Shown: positions 27,414 through 36,033 of the stretch, piece after piece
Numbering within the stretch: the first letter of the stretch is position 1
Layout of the letters: each line of letters starts with the position of its first letter
Source of the DNA: Flammeovirga sp. EKP202
Lineage (GTDB): Bacteria > Bacteroidota > Bacteroidia > Cytophagales > Flammeovirgaceae
Length of the DNA: 64,000 nucleotides
Assembly (NCBI RefSeq): GCF_014534745.1
Contig: NZ_JACVVP010000028.1
Coordinates: 1-64,000 of the forward strand
Direction of reading: 5' to 3'
Notes under the pieces: model-generated
What the model saw: only the letters and a program-made list of their open reading frames with translations
Told to the model about the DNA's origin: nothing
Databases searched by the model: none
Translations under genes and position numbers: made by a program

Positions 27414-28877
27414 TTATGACACTTTAGTTTGCTTACCCAAAGTTTTGATAATCACCTTTGGTCTTTGCTTTATTCTGTCTTCCTTTTTAGAAATCAGTTC
27501 CACAACATTGTTCTCTTTATAGTTCACTTTAGATAAGATGGACTCCAAAAGAGGAAGCATATTATTGAGGTTTCTAGATTTAATGATGAAGTTCCAAAGC
27601 GGTTCAAATTTTTTCCATCCACCACTGTATAGCAAATGTTTTAGTTTGTGCTTATGTGCATCATGACTGAGGCTTCCCTTTAGAATATTGGACCAAGCAT
27701 AAAACTCTTTATACGCCCAACCATAGCCTTCTTTTAATTCCTGAGCCGTTAGTTTATTGGTTTGGTAAACGACATTTCTGGTATCATACATATCCCAATT
27801 TCTAGTAATGATACGACCACTGCTTTCCATATCTTTAAAGAGTTTAGTTCCGGGATAAGGCGTCAAAACATGATAAGTAGAAGTAGTAATTCCGTTTTCT
27901 ACTCCCCAATCTACTGTTCTTTTAAACACATCTTTATCATCATCATCCAGTCCAAAAACGAAACTGCCATTGATCATAATTCCTAAAGAATGTAGTCTTT
28001 GAACCGCTTTCTTATAGTCTTTTTGTAGGTTTTGCTTTTTGTTGCTTTGCTTTAAGTTTTCTGGGGAAAAGGTTTCGAATCCTACAAATAAGCTTCTTAG
28101 TCCAGCTGCTGCTGCTTTTTCTATGAGGTTTCCTCTTAAAATAGAATCAATTGTGGCTGCTCCTTGGAATACTCTGTTCATTCCTTTCATTCCATCAAAT
28201 AATTCAGTGGCAAACTTTGCATTACCTAAAAGGTGATCATCCAAAAAGTACAGATGTTTACCTGGCAAGCGATCAATTTCTGCCAATGTATCATCCACTT
28301 GCTGTGTATAAAAGCCTTTTCCTCCTTCAAAAAAGGCGTCTTTATAACAGAAATCGCAATGATGAGGACAACCTCTGGTCACTACAATTGAATTAGGAAC
28401 GAGATAACGTTCTCTTTTAATTAAGTCCCGTCTAATCGGCGGAGCTCCAACGAGCGTTCTGACAGGTGAGAAATACCTTTTTTGAGGTCTTTTATTTTTG
28501 AAGTCTTTGAGAAATTGAGGAAAAGTTTCTTCGCCCGGTCCTAAAAAAAGAGAATCAGCATGTGGTGCCGCTTCATTAGGAAGAGAAGTCACATGCAAAC
28601 CGCCAAGCACCACATAGACTCCTTTTGCTCTGTAGTGATCTGCAATTTTATAAGAGCGATACGCATTCGTGATATAAACCTGAATAACTACAAGATCGGG
28701 CTCATCATTAAGGTTCAGTGTTTCTACATGCTGATCTTGAAGGTCAATTTCATCTTCTGAGGAGAGATAAGAAGCTAAAGTGGCTAAACCTAACGGTGGA
28801 AATAAAGAGTATTTGATCGGTCTCCAAAAAGGACTTTCAGCTTCTGCCAATGCTGGCAATATCATTTTTACTTTCAT
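27414..28877 (-). CDS. B12-binding radical SAM protein
   Basis: A 487-residue enzyme. An N-terminal cobalamin-binding-type Rossmann domain (LFPPLGLATLASYL near 24-37; VLGGLHVTSLP) is followed by a radical SAM core with CPHHCDFC (about 170-177) and a C-terminal extension. Such proteins often catalyse methylation or ring rearrangement on lipids, cofactors or natural products; the substrate cannot be read from the sequence. A copy of the ACTTTG-N5-CAAAGT operator (28892-28908) ends 15 bases before its start codon, so it is placed under the same control as the membrane/regulator pair. creD follows. Confidence 0.87.
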   Translation of the reverse strand: MKVKMILPALAEAESPFWRPIKYSLFPPLGLATLASYLSSEDEIDLQDQHVETLNLNDEPDLVVIQVYITNAYRSYKIADHYRAKGVYVVLGGLHVTSLPNEAAPHADSLFLGPGEETFPQFLKDFKNKRPQKRYFSPVRTLVGAPPIRRDLIKRERYLVPNSIVVTRGCPHHCDFCYKDAFFEGGKGFYTQQVDDTLAEIDRLPGKHLYFLDDHLLGNAKFATELFDGMKGMNRVFQGAATIDSILRGNLIEKAAAAGLRSLFVGFETFSPENLKQSNKKQNLQKDYKKAVQRLHSLGIMINGSFVFGLDDDDKDVFKRTVDWGVENGITTSTYHVLTPYPGTKLFKDMESSGRIITRNWDMYDTRNVVYQTNKLTAQELKEGYGWAYKEFYAWSNILKGSLSHDAHKHKLKHLLYSGGWKKFEPLWNFIIKSRNLNNMLPLLESILSKVNYKENNVVELISKKEDRIKQRPKVIIKTLGKQTKVS

Positions 28878-28891
28878 AGTTTATCAAAAGT

Positions 28892-28908
28892 ACTTTGAAT
28901 TACAAAGT
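28892..28908. promoter_or_regulatory. Operator copy 1 (ACTTTG-N5-CAAAGT)
   Basis: A perfect 6-bp inverted repeat with a 5-base spacer, preceded by AAAGT, 15 bases upstream of the radical SAM gene. It is one of three copies in 1.1 kb. Confidence 0.75.
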
Positions 28909-28928
28909 GAATGGATAAAATTTTTATA

Positions 28929-29027
28929 TTAAAATGAGAACCAATGCCTTAGCATCAATTGAAGTACCACTTTATCTAATCTTCTTTTGAGTATTTTTTC
29001 TTCTCTTCGAAATAAGTTTTTGTACAT
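28929..29027 (-). CDS. Candidate small protein (32 aa) behind operator copy 2
   Basis: A 33-codon ATG-to-TAA frame whose product begins MYKNLFRREEKILKRRLD and continues with a short hydrophobic stretch ending in HWFSF. It is strongly basic and amphipathic. The reason to take it seriously is position: operator copy 2 (29048-29064) lies 20 bases before its ATG, as the other two copies lie 15 and 7 bases before annotated genes. No function can be assigned. It may instead be leader of the radical SAM transcript. Confidence 0.4.
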   Translation of the reverse strand: MYKNLFRREEKILKRRLDKVVLQLMLRHWFSF

Positions 29028-29047
29028 AATAGTAATAATTTAAAAGT

Positions 29048-29064
29048 ACTTTGAAACACAAAGT
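29048..29064. promoter_or_regulatory. Operator copy 2 (ACTTTG-N5-CAAAGT)
   Basis: A perfect 6-bp inverted repeat with a 5-base spacer and the same AAAAGT left flank as copies 1 and 3. It lies between the regulator gene and the 32-codon frame. Confidence 0.75.
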
Positions 29065-29080
29065 AATAGTTTAAAATTTT

Positions 29081-29371
29081 TTATTTTAGTAAGTCTTCAA
29101 TGGCTTTGATGTGTTTTTGGAAGGCCACTTTTCCCTCATTGGTAGCAGAATACTTGGTATTAGGTTTACGGTTCAAAAACTCTTTTCTTACCGAAACAAA
29201 CTCATTCTTCTCCAAATACTTCAAGTGACTTGCCAAGTTGCCATCTGTGACACCAAGCAGTTCTTTAAGGGAATTAAAATCCAGGTACTCATTTACAACA
29301 AGTGCCGCCATAATTCCCAATCGAACTTTATTTTCAAATGCTTTATTTAAATTATTTAATAAGTCTTTCAC
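29081..29371 (-). CDS. Winged-helix transcriptional regulator
   Basis: A 96-residue single-domain DNA-binding protein of the MarR/ArsR-like winged-helix type (HTH_34 style). The helix-turn-helix runs about 33-55 (DFNSLKELLGVTDGNLASHLKYLEK), followed by the wing with NTKYSATNEG and a C-terminal dimerisation helix. It starts with GTG at 29371, overlapping the TGA of the membrane protein by 4 bases. It is the natural candidate for binding the three local operators, including the one in front of its own operon, implying autoregulation. Confidence 0.9.
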   Translation of the reverse strand: MKDLLNNLNKAFENKVRLGIMAALVVNEYLDFNSLKELLGVTDGNLASHLKYLEKNEFVSVRKEFLNRKPNTKYSATNEGKVAFQKHIKAIEDLLK

Positions 29372-29973
29372 TTTTGAGGATTAAAATACATGTATAGACC
29401 ATAAGCAATATGCAAGAAACCAAAGCCTATTGTCCAGAACCATAAACCGTATCCTATAAATTGCGTCGCCAAAAGTCCTAAAATTATTTCAATTATCCCA
29501 AGACCACGTAGTTCTGAGATGGTATATTTACTAGCATTCACGAGTGCAAGCCCATAAAAAATCAAAGTCAGGGGAGCGGCCAAACCTATAAATCCTTTTG
29601 CTACCAATAACAATGTCAGTAAACCGCCCGTTGCCAGTGGTATCATCAAATTGATCAATAACCTTTTCGCTTGAAGGTCCCATAGCTTCTGACCGTTTTT
29701 CTTTGCTTCTGAAAATGTAAAATATAAAGCAGAACCAATTGCCGCCAATAATGTTATTGCACCAGTGATAATAAGGGCATCAATCTTTTTTTCACTTATA
29801 ATATTTCTTTCATAACCGATATTATATAGAATATCATAAGCGAAATATGCTCCTACTAATGCACAAATCCCAGCACTGATTCCAGAGAGGCCACTCAAGG
29901 AGATAAACCGAGATGAACGGTTCATAATATCCTTGATTTCTTTTAAGTCGTTGATGTAATCTTGTTCTTTCAT
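29368..29973 (-). CDS. Multi-pass membrane protein paired with the regulator
   Basis: A 201-residue protein with a short cytoplasmic helix (MKEQDYINDLKEIKDIM) and about five to six membrane helices to the C-terminus. I chose the ATG at 29973; the longer frame would begin with a TTG lying inside operator copy 3. The pair of this membrane protein and a winged-helix regulator with overlapping ends is a recurrent Bacteroidota arrangement often near creD. It may sense membrane state and hand a signal to the regulator; this is inference. Confidence 0.82.
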   Translation of the reverse strand: MKEQDYINDLKEIKDIMNRSSRFISLSGLSGISAGICALVGAYFAYDILYNIGYERNIISEKKIDALIITGAITLLAAIGSALYFTFSEAKKNGQKLWDLQAKRLLINLMIPLATGGLLTLLLVAKGFIGLAAPLTLIFYGLALVNASKYTISELRGLGIIEIILGLLATQFIGYGLWFWTIGFGFLHIAYGLYMYFNPQK

Positions 29974-29980
29974 AAAAAGT

Positions 29981-29997
29981 ACTTTGTAATTCAAAGT
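29981..29997. promoter_or_regulatory. Operator copy 3 (ACTTTG-N5-CAAAGT)
   Basis: A perfect 6-bp inverted repeat with a 5-base spacer, 7 bases upstream of the membrane protein's ATG. A protein bound here would block initiation of the regulator's own operon. Confidence 0.78.
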
Positions 29998-30267
29998 AAA
30001 TAAATAAATTTTGAATTTTCAACATCCAATAGGAAAAGAGTTTTGTCCATTACCCAAACTCAACCCCATGAAATGATTATTTCATATAACTACTTTACCA
30101 TTTTATATAAAACTGAGCTCACGTTAAAACGTTAAAACATAGAAGTATAACACACTAATAATCAGAATAAAACGAAAAATACAACAAAAATTATTTGTTG
30201 GAATAGGGGTAAATTTTCAACTGTGTGTCATCAGTATGTAGACTCTAAAATTAAATAAACAATAAAA

Positions 30268-31005
30268 ATGAAAAACATATTCTTAATTCTACTAGGTTCA
30301 ATTTTTTTCTTTTCAAGCTGTAATGAAAGAAACCTTAATGGTGTACCTTCACAAACCTTTGATCTAGAATTTGAAGAGGAAATAAATGGCATTGAATTAA
30401 ATATAGCTGGTGATGTAGTGATTGATCAAAATGATGCTCAATCTGTGGTGGTTGAAACTCAACAAGAGGTGATGAACTATCTATCTTATAAGGTTGAAAA
30501 CGGTACTTTAGTCATTGAACTAGATAAGAACTTTAGAAATTATGACTTCAAATTATACCTCAATGTGACTTCACTTCAAAATGTGACTTTAAACGGAAGT
30601 GGCAGTATATTGGTACATGACTTAACATCTGATCAATTAAAGATCAAACTTGCAGGCAGTGGAAAAATCGCTGTAGATGATGCCTCAAATGTTATCAATA
30701 CTATTGATGCCCAACTTGATGGTTCTGGAAATATCAATATTGAAAAAATAGCTATTAATGCTATTTCGGTGAAAAGAACGGGTAGTGGAAATATTTCTTT
30801 ATATGGTAACAGTCAAAAGTTAGATGCGAGATTGGATGGTTCTGGCAATCTGAAAGCTAGTCAATTGATTACAAAAGACGTTACAGTTTCAAATACGGGT
30901 TCTGGTAATGTTCATGTTCATTGCGATGGTGTTTTATCCATCCGAAATTCAGGTAGTGGAACAATCAAAGTAGAAGGAAATCCAACTTCCATTATACAAT
31001 TATAA
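30268..31005 (+). CDS. DUF2807 (head GIN domain) lipoprotein
   Basis: A 245-residue lipoprotein with its signal peptide ending at C18 (FFFSSC). The body is a right-handed beta-helix-like repeat rich in GSG turns (NGSGSI, LAGSGKI, LDGSGNI, RTGSGNI, LDGSGNL, NTGSGNV), spaced about every 20-22 residues, typical of DUF2807. It would sit on the outer membrane or in the periplasm. The role is unknown. A related partial gene lies at the right window edge (63643-64000). Confidence 0.88.
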   Translation: MKNIFLILLGSIFFFSSCNERNLNGVPSQTFDLEFEEEINGIELNIAGDVVIDQNDAQSVVVETQQEVMNYLSYKVENGTLVIELDKNFRNYDFKLYLNVTSLQNVTLNGSGSILVHDLTSDQLKIKLAGSGKIAVDDASNVINTIDAQLDGSGNINIEKIAINAISVKRTGSGNISLYGNSQKLDARLDGSGNLKASQLITKDVTVSNTGSGNVHVHCDGVLSIRNSGSGTIKVEGNPTSIIQL

Positions 31006-31027
31006 ATCATCAAAATATATCAAAGGC

Positions 31028-31060
31028 AACCCTTAAGTGAATGAAGCTTAGGGGTTCTTT
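31028..31060 (+). terminator. Intrinsic terminator after the DUF2807 gene
   Basis: AACCCTTAAG (31028-31037) pairs with CTTAGGGGTT (31047-31056) with one wobble, followed by CTTTG and a modest T run. Confidence 0.7.
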
Positions 31061-31087
31061 GTTTATAACAAATACACTATTTCTGAG

Positions 31088-31480
31088 TGTGAATATCAAC
31101 CGCTATAAAAGGTGAAATGTTACTAACACTAGTCCATTTTATCAGCGTTAAAATTTAACTTTAGGAAAAGTAACTTTGAGTAAGTTTAACTCTTAAATAA
31201 TTCACATCACAGTGAATAAGTAGATTTTCAAAATATTACTAACAATGTAAATAACTGACTAATAATTATTTAAATGATTTACTCAAGAGTGTGAATTAAG
31301 TTATTCACATTACTAACATTCCATTTTTTGATTTCCAATCATTGATTTTATCCACGAAAACAAGACTTATTCACAATTGCACTTATCAACAGGAGTTACC
31401 AACAATAATGTTGATAAAATAAAGAAACCTCTGCATTTCCAATCCTGAAAATACAGAGGTTTTTACCATTATGTGAATAA
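31088..31480. other. Cluster of DnaA-box-like motifs between convergent genes
   Basis: Exact TTATTCACA at 31301-31309, 31367-31375 and (reverse) 31472-31480. TTATCAACA at 31383-31391 and (reverse) 31409-31417. One-mismatch forms lie at 31088, 31198, 31211, 31290 and 31348 (TTATCCACG). An AT-rich stretch (31221-31290) lies among them. Most of the cluster lies between two terminators of convergent genes, where promoters are not expected. It fits a DnaA-binding region or origin-like element, but strand bias of neighbouring genes does not support an origin. Confidence 0.45.
31425..31466. terminator. Bidirectional intrinsic terminator
   Basis: AAACCTCTG (31425-31433) pairs with CAGAGGTTT (31454-31462), with T runs on the plus strand and a looser one on the minus strand. 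It lies just past the end of the pseudouridine synthase gene. Confidence 0.8.
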
Positions 31481-31493
31481 GTACCTTCTTTTA

Positions 31494-32195
31494 TTAGATA
31501 CTCGCTGCCATTTCTGTGAAGTTTCTCCACACATCATGATCAGGAAGTTTCGCTGTAAAACGTACAGGCGTTTTTTTCACAGGATGTTCGAATTCCAATT
31601 CTCTTGCATGAAGGAAAATCAATTTACCTTTCATGATTCTTTTTGGAGCACCGTATTTCATATCACCAACAATTGGAGAAGCAATGTTTCCTAGTTGTGC
31701 ACGGATCTGATGTGAACGACCTGTCTTTGGAATTACTTCCAAGCAGTAGTTATCACCCACTCTTCCTAGCATTTGATAATACGTCTCTACATACTTACCA
31801 CCTTTTTTCTCAGATTGGTAAACGTGTGAACGGTTCTTCTTAGGATCTTTCTTCATCCAGTTGATCATTGTGTCCTCATCGTATTGAGGTTTTTTACCAA
31901 CTAGAGCGATATATTTTTTTGTAATCTTATGGTCTTGAAAGATCTTCGCCATTCTTTCTGCCGCTTTTGAAGTACGGGCAAAAACAACAACACCACTTAC
32001 AGGTCTATCCAAACGGTGAACAGGTGCTAAAAATACAGCACCGGGCTTATTGTATTTTTCTTTGATATACTCTTTTACAATATCCAAAAGAGTTTCATCA
32101 CCTGTTTCATCCCCTTGTACAAGAATACCTGGAGCTTTATTCACAACCACTAAATGATTGTCTTCATAGATGACTTGTGATTGATCGATTTTCAT
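31494..32195 (-). CDS. RluA family pseudouridine synthase
   Basis: A 233-residue RNA pseudouridine synthase without an N-terminal S4 domain. The catalytic motif is HRLDRPVSG (60-68) with D63 as nucleophile, followed by KKYIALV and the TGRSHQIRAQL block (about 174-184). Single-domain members of this family modify 23S rRNA or tRNA; the target is not deducible here. It begins 33 bases after panB, so the two are probably one transcript. Confidence 0.93.
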   Translation of the reverse strand: MKIDQSQVIYEDNHLVVVNKAPGILVQGDETGDETLLDIVKEYIKEKYNKPGAVFLAPVHRLDRPVSGVVVFARTSKAAERMAKIFQDHKITKKYIALVGKKPQYDEDTMINWMKKDPKKNRSHVYQSEKKGGKYVETYYQMLGRVGDNYCLEVIPKTGRSHQIRAQLGNIASPIVGDMKYGAPKRIMKGKLIFLHARELEFEHPVKKTPVRFTAKLPDHDVWRNFTEMAASI

Positions 32196-32228
32196 AGTTT
32201 CGAAATTTTAGACTAACTCAAAAATGAA

Positions 32229-33047
32229 TTAGTATTGTTCTTTTTCGTTCGGGAAATCTACCGCTTTCACATCTTGAATATAATGCTGAACAGCTTCAGT
32301 CATCATACCACCAATGTTGGCATATCTCCTTAAGAAACGTGGTTTAAAGTCTTGTGTAATACCTAGCATATCATGAACAACCAATACTTGTCCATCCACT
32401 CCAGAACCAGCACCAATACCGATCACCGGTATAGTCAACTCTTTTGCAACTCTTTCTGCTAATGCTGAAGGGATTTTTTCTAATACTAAGGCAAAACATC
32501 CTAATTCTTCTAACAGCTTGGCATCGTCAATTAATTTCTGAGCTTCAGCTTCTTCTTTTGCTCTTACTGTATACGTACCAAACTTATAAATAGATTGAGG
32601 TGTTAATCCCAAATGTCCCATCACTGGAATACCAGCTGATAAAATTCTTTTTACAGAATCTTCAATTTCTTTTCCTCCTTCCACTTTTACAGCATGTCCG
32701 CCTGACTCTTTCATGATACGGATCGCAGAGCGTAATGCTTCAGTTGAACTACCTTGGTAGCTACCAAAAGGAATGTCCACCACTACAAGCGCACGATCAA
32801 CAGCGTTGACCACAGAAGTAGCGTGATAAATCATATGATCTAGAGTGATTGGTAAAGTTGTTTCATTACCTGCCATCACATTGGATGCTGAATCACCTAC
32901 TAAAATAACATCAATACCTGCACCATCAATAATCTTAGCCATCGAATAATCATAAGCGGTAAGCATTGATATTTTCTCACCTCTTGCTTTCATTGCTGCT
33001 AATTGATGCGTAGTAACCTTTTTTATATCTGATTTATGGACTGACAT
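32229..33047 (-). CDS. panB: 3-methyl-2-oxobutanoate hydroxymethyltransferase
   Basis: A 272-residue enzyme for the first step of pantothenate (coenzyme A) synthesis, transferring a hydroxymethyl group from methylene-THF to ketoisovalerate. Conserved blocks are [40 protein letters not shown] and [17 protein letters not shown]. Length is normal. It is first of the panB-pseudouridine synthase pair. A TATATTTG box at 33191-33198 (minus) lies about 145 bases upstream without a clear -33 element. Confidence 0.97.
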   Translation of the reverse strand: MSVHKSDIKKVTTHQLAAMKARGEKISMLTAYDYSMAKIIDGAGIDVILVGDSASNVMAGNETTLPITLDHMIYHATSVVNAVDRALVVVDIPFGSYQGSSTEALRSAIRIMKESGGHAVKVEGGKEIEDSVKRILSAGIPVMGHLGLTPQSIYKFGTYTVRAKEEAEAQKLIDDAKLLEELGCFALVLEKIPSALAERVAKELTIPVIGIGAGSGVDGQVLVVHDMLGITQDFKPRFLRRYANIGGMMTEAVQHYIQDVKAVDFPNEKEQY

Positions 33048-33366
33048 TTGATTTTTATGTTAATATGAATTCCTCCAAATATTCCTTCAATTATAACTTT
33101 TTACCAGTTGTTGCTGCTAATATTTAAGGACAACAATAAATAATAAAATTAATTTTGATGGGATACTTTTATCTATTTCGAATTGATTTGCAAATATACG
33201 AAGTATCTGTTGATTCATAACAGTGATTAAGATCCACTAAACCCCTCTAACGGATGATCTTTGTCTTACTTTTTGTCAATAGTTCAAAATAAAACGAAGA
33301 ACTATTGAAACTTGAACTTTTGATAACGTATCCTACTTAATTCAGATATAGATTGTATTTTCGGGC
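33048..33366. other. Divergent intergenic region
   Basis: About 320 bases between panB and the SDR gene. Apart from the possible minus-strand -7 box (33191-33198) I see no gene, hairpin terminator or repeat. Confidence 0.5.
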
Positions 33367-34167
33367 ATGAATAAAATAATGAGGTTTGAAAATAAGGTTT
33401 GTTGGATCACAGGAGCGTCTTCTGGAATTGGAAAAGCAGTGACTTTATTACTAAGTCAGCAATCTCCTAAACTGATTCTTTCTGCTAGAAATCAAGAAAA
33501 ATTAGAGGAAGTAAAAAAGGATATTGATCCAAAAGTAGAAGTAAGCATTTTACCTTTAGACCTTGCAGATAATAAAGAGGTTTTACATCAAAAAGCAGAG
33601 GAAGCTTATGCTATTCATCAAAAGATTGATTGTATTTTTCATATAGGTGGAATCAGTCAAAGAGCAGGTTTTGAAGAGACTTCTTATGCTACTTTTGAGC
33701 AAATCTTTAAAGTCAATTTTTGGGGACAGCTTTATCTCACCAAAGCCTCATTACCTTATCTCAGAGAAGTATCAAATCCCATTATAGTTTCCATTAATAG
33801 TGTTCAAGGAAAGTTCGGTGTTCCAGAAAGAACTGCTTACTCTTCTTCTAAACATGCACTCTTAGGTTTCTTTGATTCTTTAAGAGCCGAAAACGTCATA
33901 CCAAATCTTCAAATCACCAATATTCTACCCGGATATGTGAAAACAGACCTTGCCAAAAATGCTCTTTTGGGCGATGGATCTACACAAGGTCATTTAGATG
34001 AAGGGAAAGAAGGAATTACGGTTGAAAAAGCGGCTCAAGATATTATAAAAGCAGTCACAAACGGAAAAAGTGAAGTGGTAATCGGCAGACCTAGGGAAAA
34101 AATGGCAGTATTAATCAAGCGTTTTTTACCGAAGGTATTTGAAGGATTGGTGAGTAATAAAAAATAA
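33367..34167 (+). CDS. SDR family oxidoreductase
   Basis: A 266-residue classical short-chain dehydrogenase. The nucleotide-binding motif is TGASSGIG (15-22), the active-site serine is in VSINSVQG and Y158/K162 are in AYSSSK. The close relatives are DltE/YqjQ-like dehydrogenases of unknown substrate. A second ATG at 33379 (MRFENKV) is equally plausible as start. The C-terminal KRFLPKVFEG tail may touch membranes. Confidence 0.9.
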   Translation: MNKIMRFENKVCWITGASSGIGKAVTLLLSQQSPKLILSARNQEKLEEVKKDIDPKVEVSILPLDLADNKEVLHQKAEEAYAIHQKIDCIFHIGGISQRAGFEETSYATFEQIFKVNFWGQLYLTKASLPYLREVSNPIIVSINSVQGKFGVPERTAYSSSKHALLGFFDSLRAENVIPNLQITNILPGYVKTDLAKNALLGDGSTQGHLDEGKEGITVEKAAQDIIKAVTNGKSEVVIGRPREKMAVLIKRFLPKVFEGLVSNKK

Positions 34168-34182
34168 CTTGAAGGCAGATAT

Positions 34183-34911
34183 TTACTTCAAGAAATGCTT
34201 ATTGATAAATTCCTGAAAGCTATCCTTATATTGATCACTCACTGGCAATACCACATCCCCACCAAAATAAATTCTATTTCTACTAATACTCACCATCTCA
34301 TTCAGATTAACGATATAAGAACGGTGCACTCTCAAGAAGTTTTCTGAAGGAAGAAAATCCATCACTTTCGTTAGACTAAACAAAATCATCAAAGGCTTTC
34401 CTTTCACAAGGTGGATTCGGATATAATCCTTCATTCCCTCAATGTATTTTATCTCCTCAAACTTTATTCTGACAATTTTATAGTCGGTTTTGATAAATAG
34501 AAAATCGCTCTCTTTTTTTACGGTAGATTCTGTTTCTTCAATAGTTTTTGATTCAGAAAAATATCTTGATTTTGTCTTCTCTAATGATTTTGAAAATACT
34601 GGAAAGGAGATAGGCTTCACCAAATAATCAGCCGCATCTACCTGAAAACCTTCTACGGCAAATTCTCTATAAGCTGTCGTGAAAATCACCTTAGGAGGAC
34701 TAGTTAATGACTTTACAAACTCCATCCCCGAGAGGTCTGGCATATTGATATCGATAAACATCAAATCAACCTCTTCTTCATTCAAAAACTGAATGGCATT
34801 GATGGCACTCGTAAATGTTTTTATCAGTTGAAAAGAAGGGATTTTTTCCACATAACTTTGAATTTGTTTCAAAGCCAAGGGTTCATCATCTATGGCAATA
34901 CATCTTATCAT
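34183..34911 (-). CDS. LytTR family response regulator
   Basis: A 242-residue regulator with a receiver domain (acidic pair D8-D9, phosphoacceptor D54 in FIDINMP, lysine in LVKPI near 106) and a C-terminal LytTR DNA-binding domain (KTDYKIVRIKFEEIKYIEGMKD..., ending VSRNRIY-like block). Its start overlaps the stop of the LytS-like kinase gene by 4 bases, so the two form a unit. Targets are unknown. Confidence 0.95.
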   Translation of the reverse strand: MIRCIAIDDEPLALKQIQSYVEKIPSFQLIKTFTSAINAIQFLNEEEVDLMFIDINMPDLSGMEFVKSLTSPPKVIFTTAYREFAVEGFQVDAADYLVKPISFPVFSKSLEKTKSRYFSESKTIEETESTVKKESDFLFIKTDYKIVRIKFEEIKYIEGMKDYIRIHLVKGKPLMILFSLTKVMDFLPSENFLRVHRSYIVNLNEMVSISRNRIYFGGDVVLPVSDQYKDSFQEFINKHFLK

Positions 34912-35975
34912 AATGGAATCTTTAGGTTTACTGTAAAAATGTCATTTTCCTGATTAAAATCTAAAGAATAATCATCACCAAACAACAGATCCAATCTTTT
35001 TTCTGTGTTCACCAAGCCAATTCCTGACCCTTTATTTTTCTTTTGATGCTGATGTATTCTGTTTGATACAAAGAAATGCATTTGGTGATTGTCAATGGTA
35101 TATTTTATATGAATAAAAGAAGGTTCATTATAGCTTACACCATACTTAAAGGCATTTTCAATTAATGAAATCGTCAACAAAGGAGGAACTTCTACTTGAG
35201 GCAATTCATCAGGAATTTCCACTTTTAAATCAAAGTCATCCATCAAACGCAATTTCATCAAATCGATATATCCTTTTATAAAATTAATCTCTTCTGAAAG
35301 CAAACTTTTAGACGATTGGGAATCATAGAGCATATAGTCCATCATCTGAGATAAACTAATGATGGCTTCTTGTGCCTTTTCCTTATCAAAATCAATTAAT
35401 GCATGAATATTATTTAAAGTATTCATAAAGAAATGAGGGCTGATCTGCGTTTTCAGAAAAGCCATTTTGTTAGCGATGTTTTCCTTCTCTGCCTTTAATT
35501 TATTTTGCTCCGATTTCGTCCATTTACTAAAAAATAAAAGACTAGAATCAAATCCAATCAACAGAATACTCAGAATAATAAAATTGGCATAAGGAGGCAC
35601 AAATTCTTTCTGTCTTATTATCTCATGATGAGGCGGATGCATAGGTGAAAAATGTTCTCTAGGTCTCATCCTTGGCAGGCGTTGATTTTCAAAATAAGTA
35701 TGCAGATAATACACCACCACCGATAAAGCGATGATACTTATTCCTACAAGAATAAAGTACTTGACCTTTTTATCCTTGAAAAAGAATTTCGGCATATAGT
35801 AAAAGTGATTGATAAGATAAACCATCAACAACACTGCATACTCTGCCCAAATTTTCTGAATGTGGCTCCACTTTATTCCATTCTCATAATCCCCAAACAA
35901 CAAAGGCATAGAGAATAAAAGTAACCATACTAATGTGGTCAGAATAAATGGAACCTGATTAACCTGCTTCTGCAT
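34908..35975 (-). CDS. LytS-like sensor histidine kinase
   Basis: A 355-residue membrane kinase of the His_kinase (LytS/YehU) family. About four membrane helices lie in residues 8-155, with a His/Pro-rich loop (RPREHFSPMHPPHHE) between the third and fourth. The catalytic part has QISPHFFMNTLNN with the phosphorylated histidine near 182 and an ATP-binding domain ending with GSGIGLVNTEKRL. The His-rich loop may bind metal; that is inference. The gene is preceded by a heptamer repeat at 36034-36064. Confidence 0.93.
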   Translation of the reverse strand: MQKQVNQVPFILTTLVWLLLFSMPLLFGDYENGIKWSHIQKIWAEYAVLLMVYLINHFYYMPKFFFKDKKVKYFILVGISIIALSVVVYYLHTYFENQRLPRMRPREHFSPMHPPHHEIIRQKEFVPPYANFIILSILLIGFDSSLLFFSKWTKSEQNKLKAEKENIANKMAFLKTQISPHFFMNTLNNIHALIDFDKEKAQEAIISLSQMMDYMLYDSQSSKSLLSEEINFIKGYIDLMKLRLMDDFDLKVEIPDELPQVEVPPLLTISLIENAFKYGVSYNEPSFIHIKYTIDNHQMHFFVSNRIHQHQKKNKGSGIGLVNTEKRLDLLFGDDYSLDFNQENDIFTVNLKIPL

Positions 35976-36033
35976 TTTCTTTAAATATCTATATCATAGA
36001 ACAAAGGGAAATAGGTAAGAAGAAGAAATTACT

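Noticed and set aside
30068-30085. ATGAAAT-GATT-ATTTCAT palindrome upstream of the DUF2807 gene
   Set aside because: A single 7-bp AT-rich dyad in AT-rich DNA is expected by chance; no second copy was found nearby.
31290-31309. TGTGAAT-N6-ATTCACA dyad read as a CRP-like site
   Set aside because: The spacing does not fit the CRP consensus (TGTGA-N6-TCACA), and the site lies between convergent genes. It is better explained as two opposed DnaA-box-like motifs.
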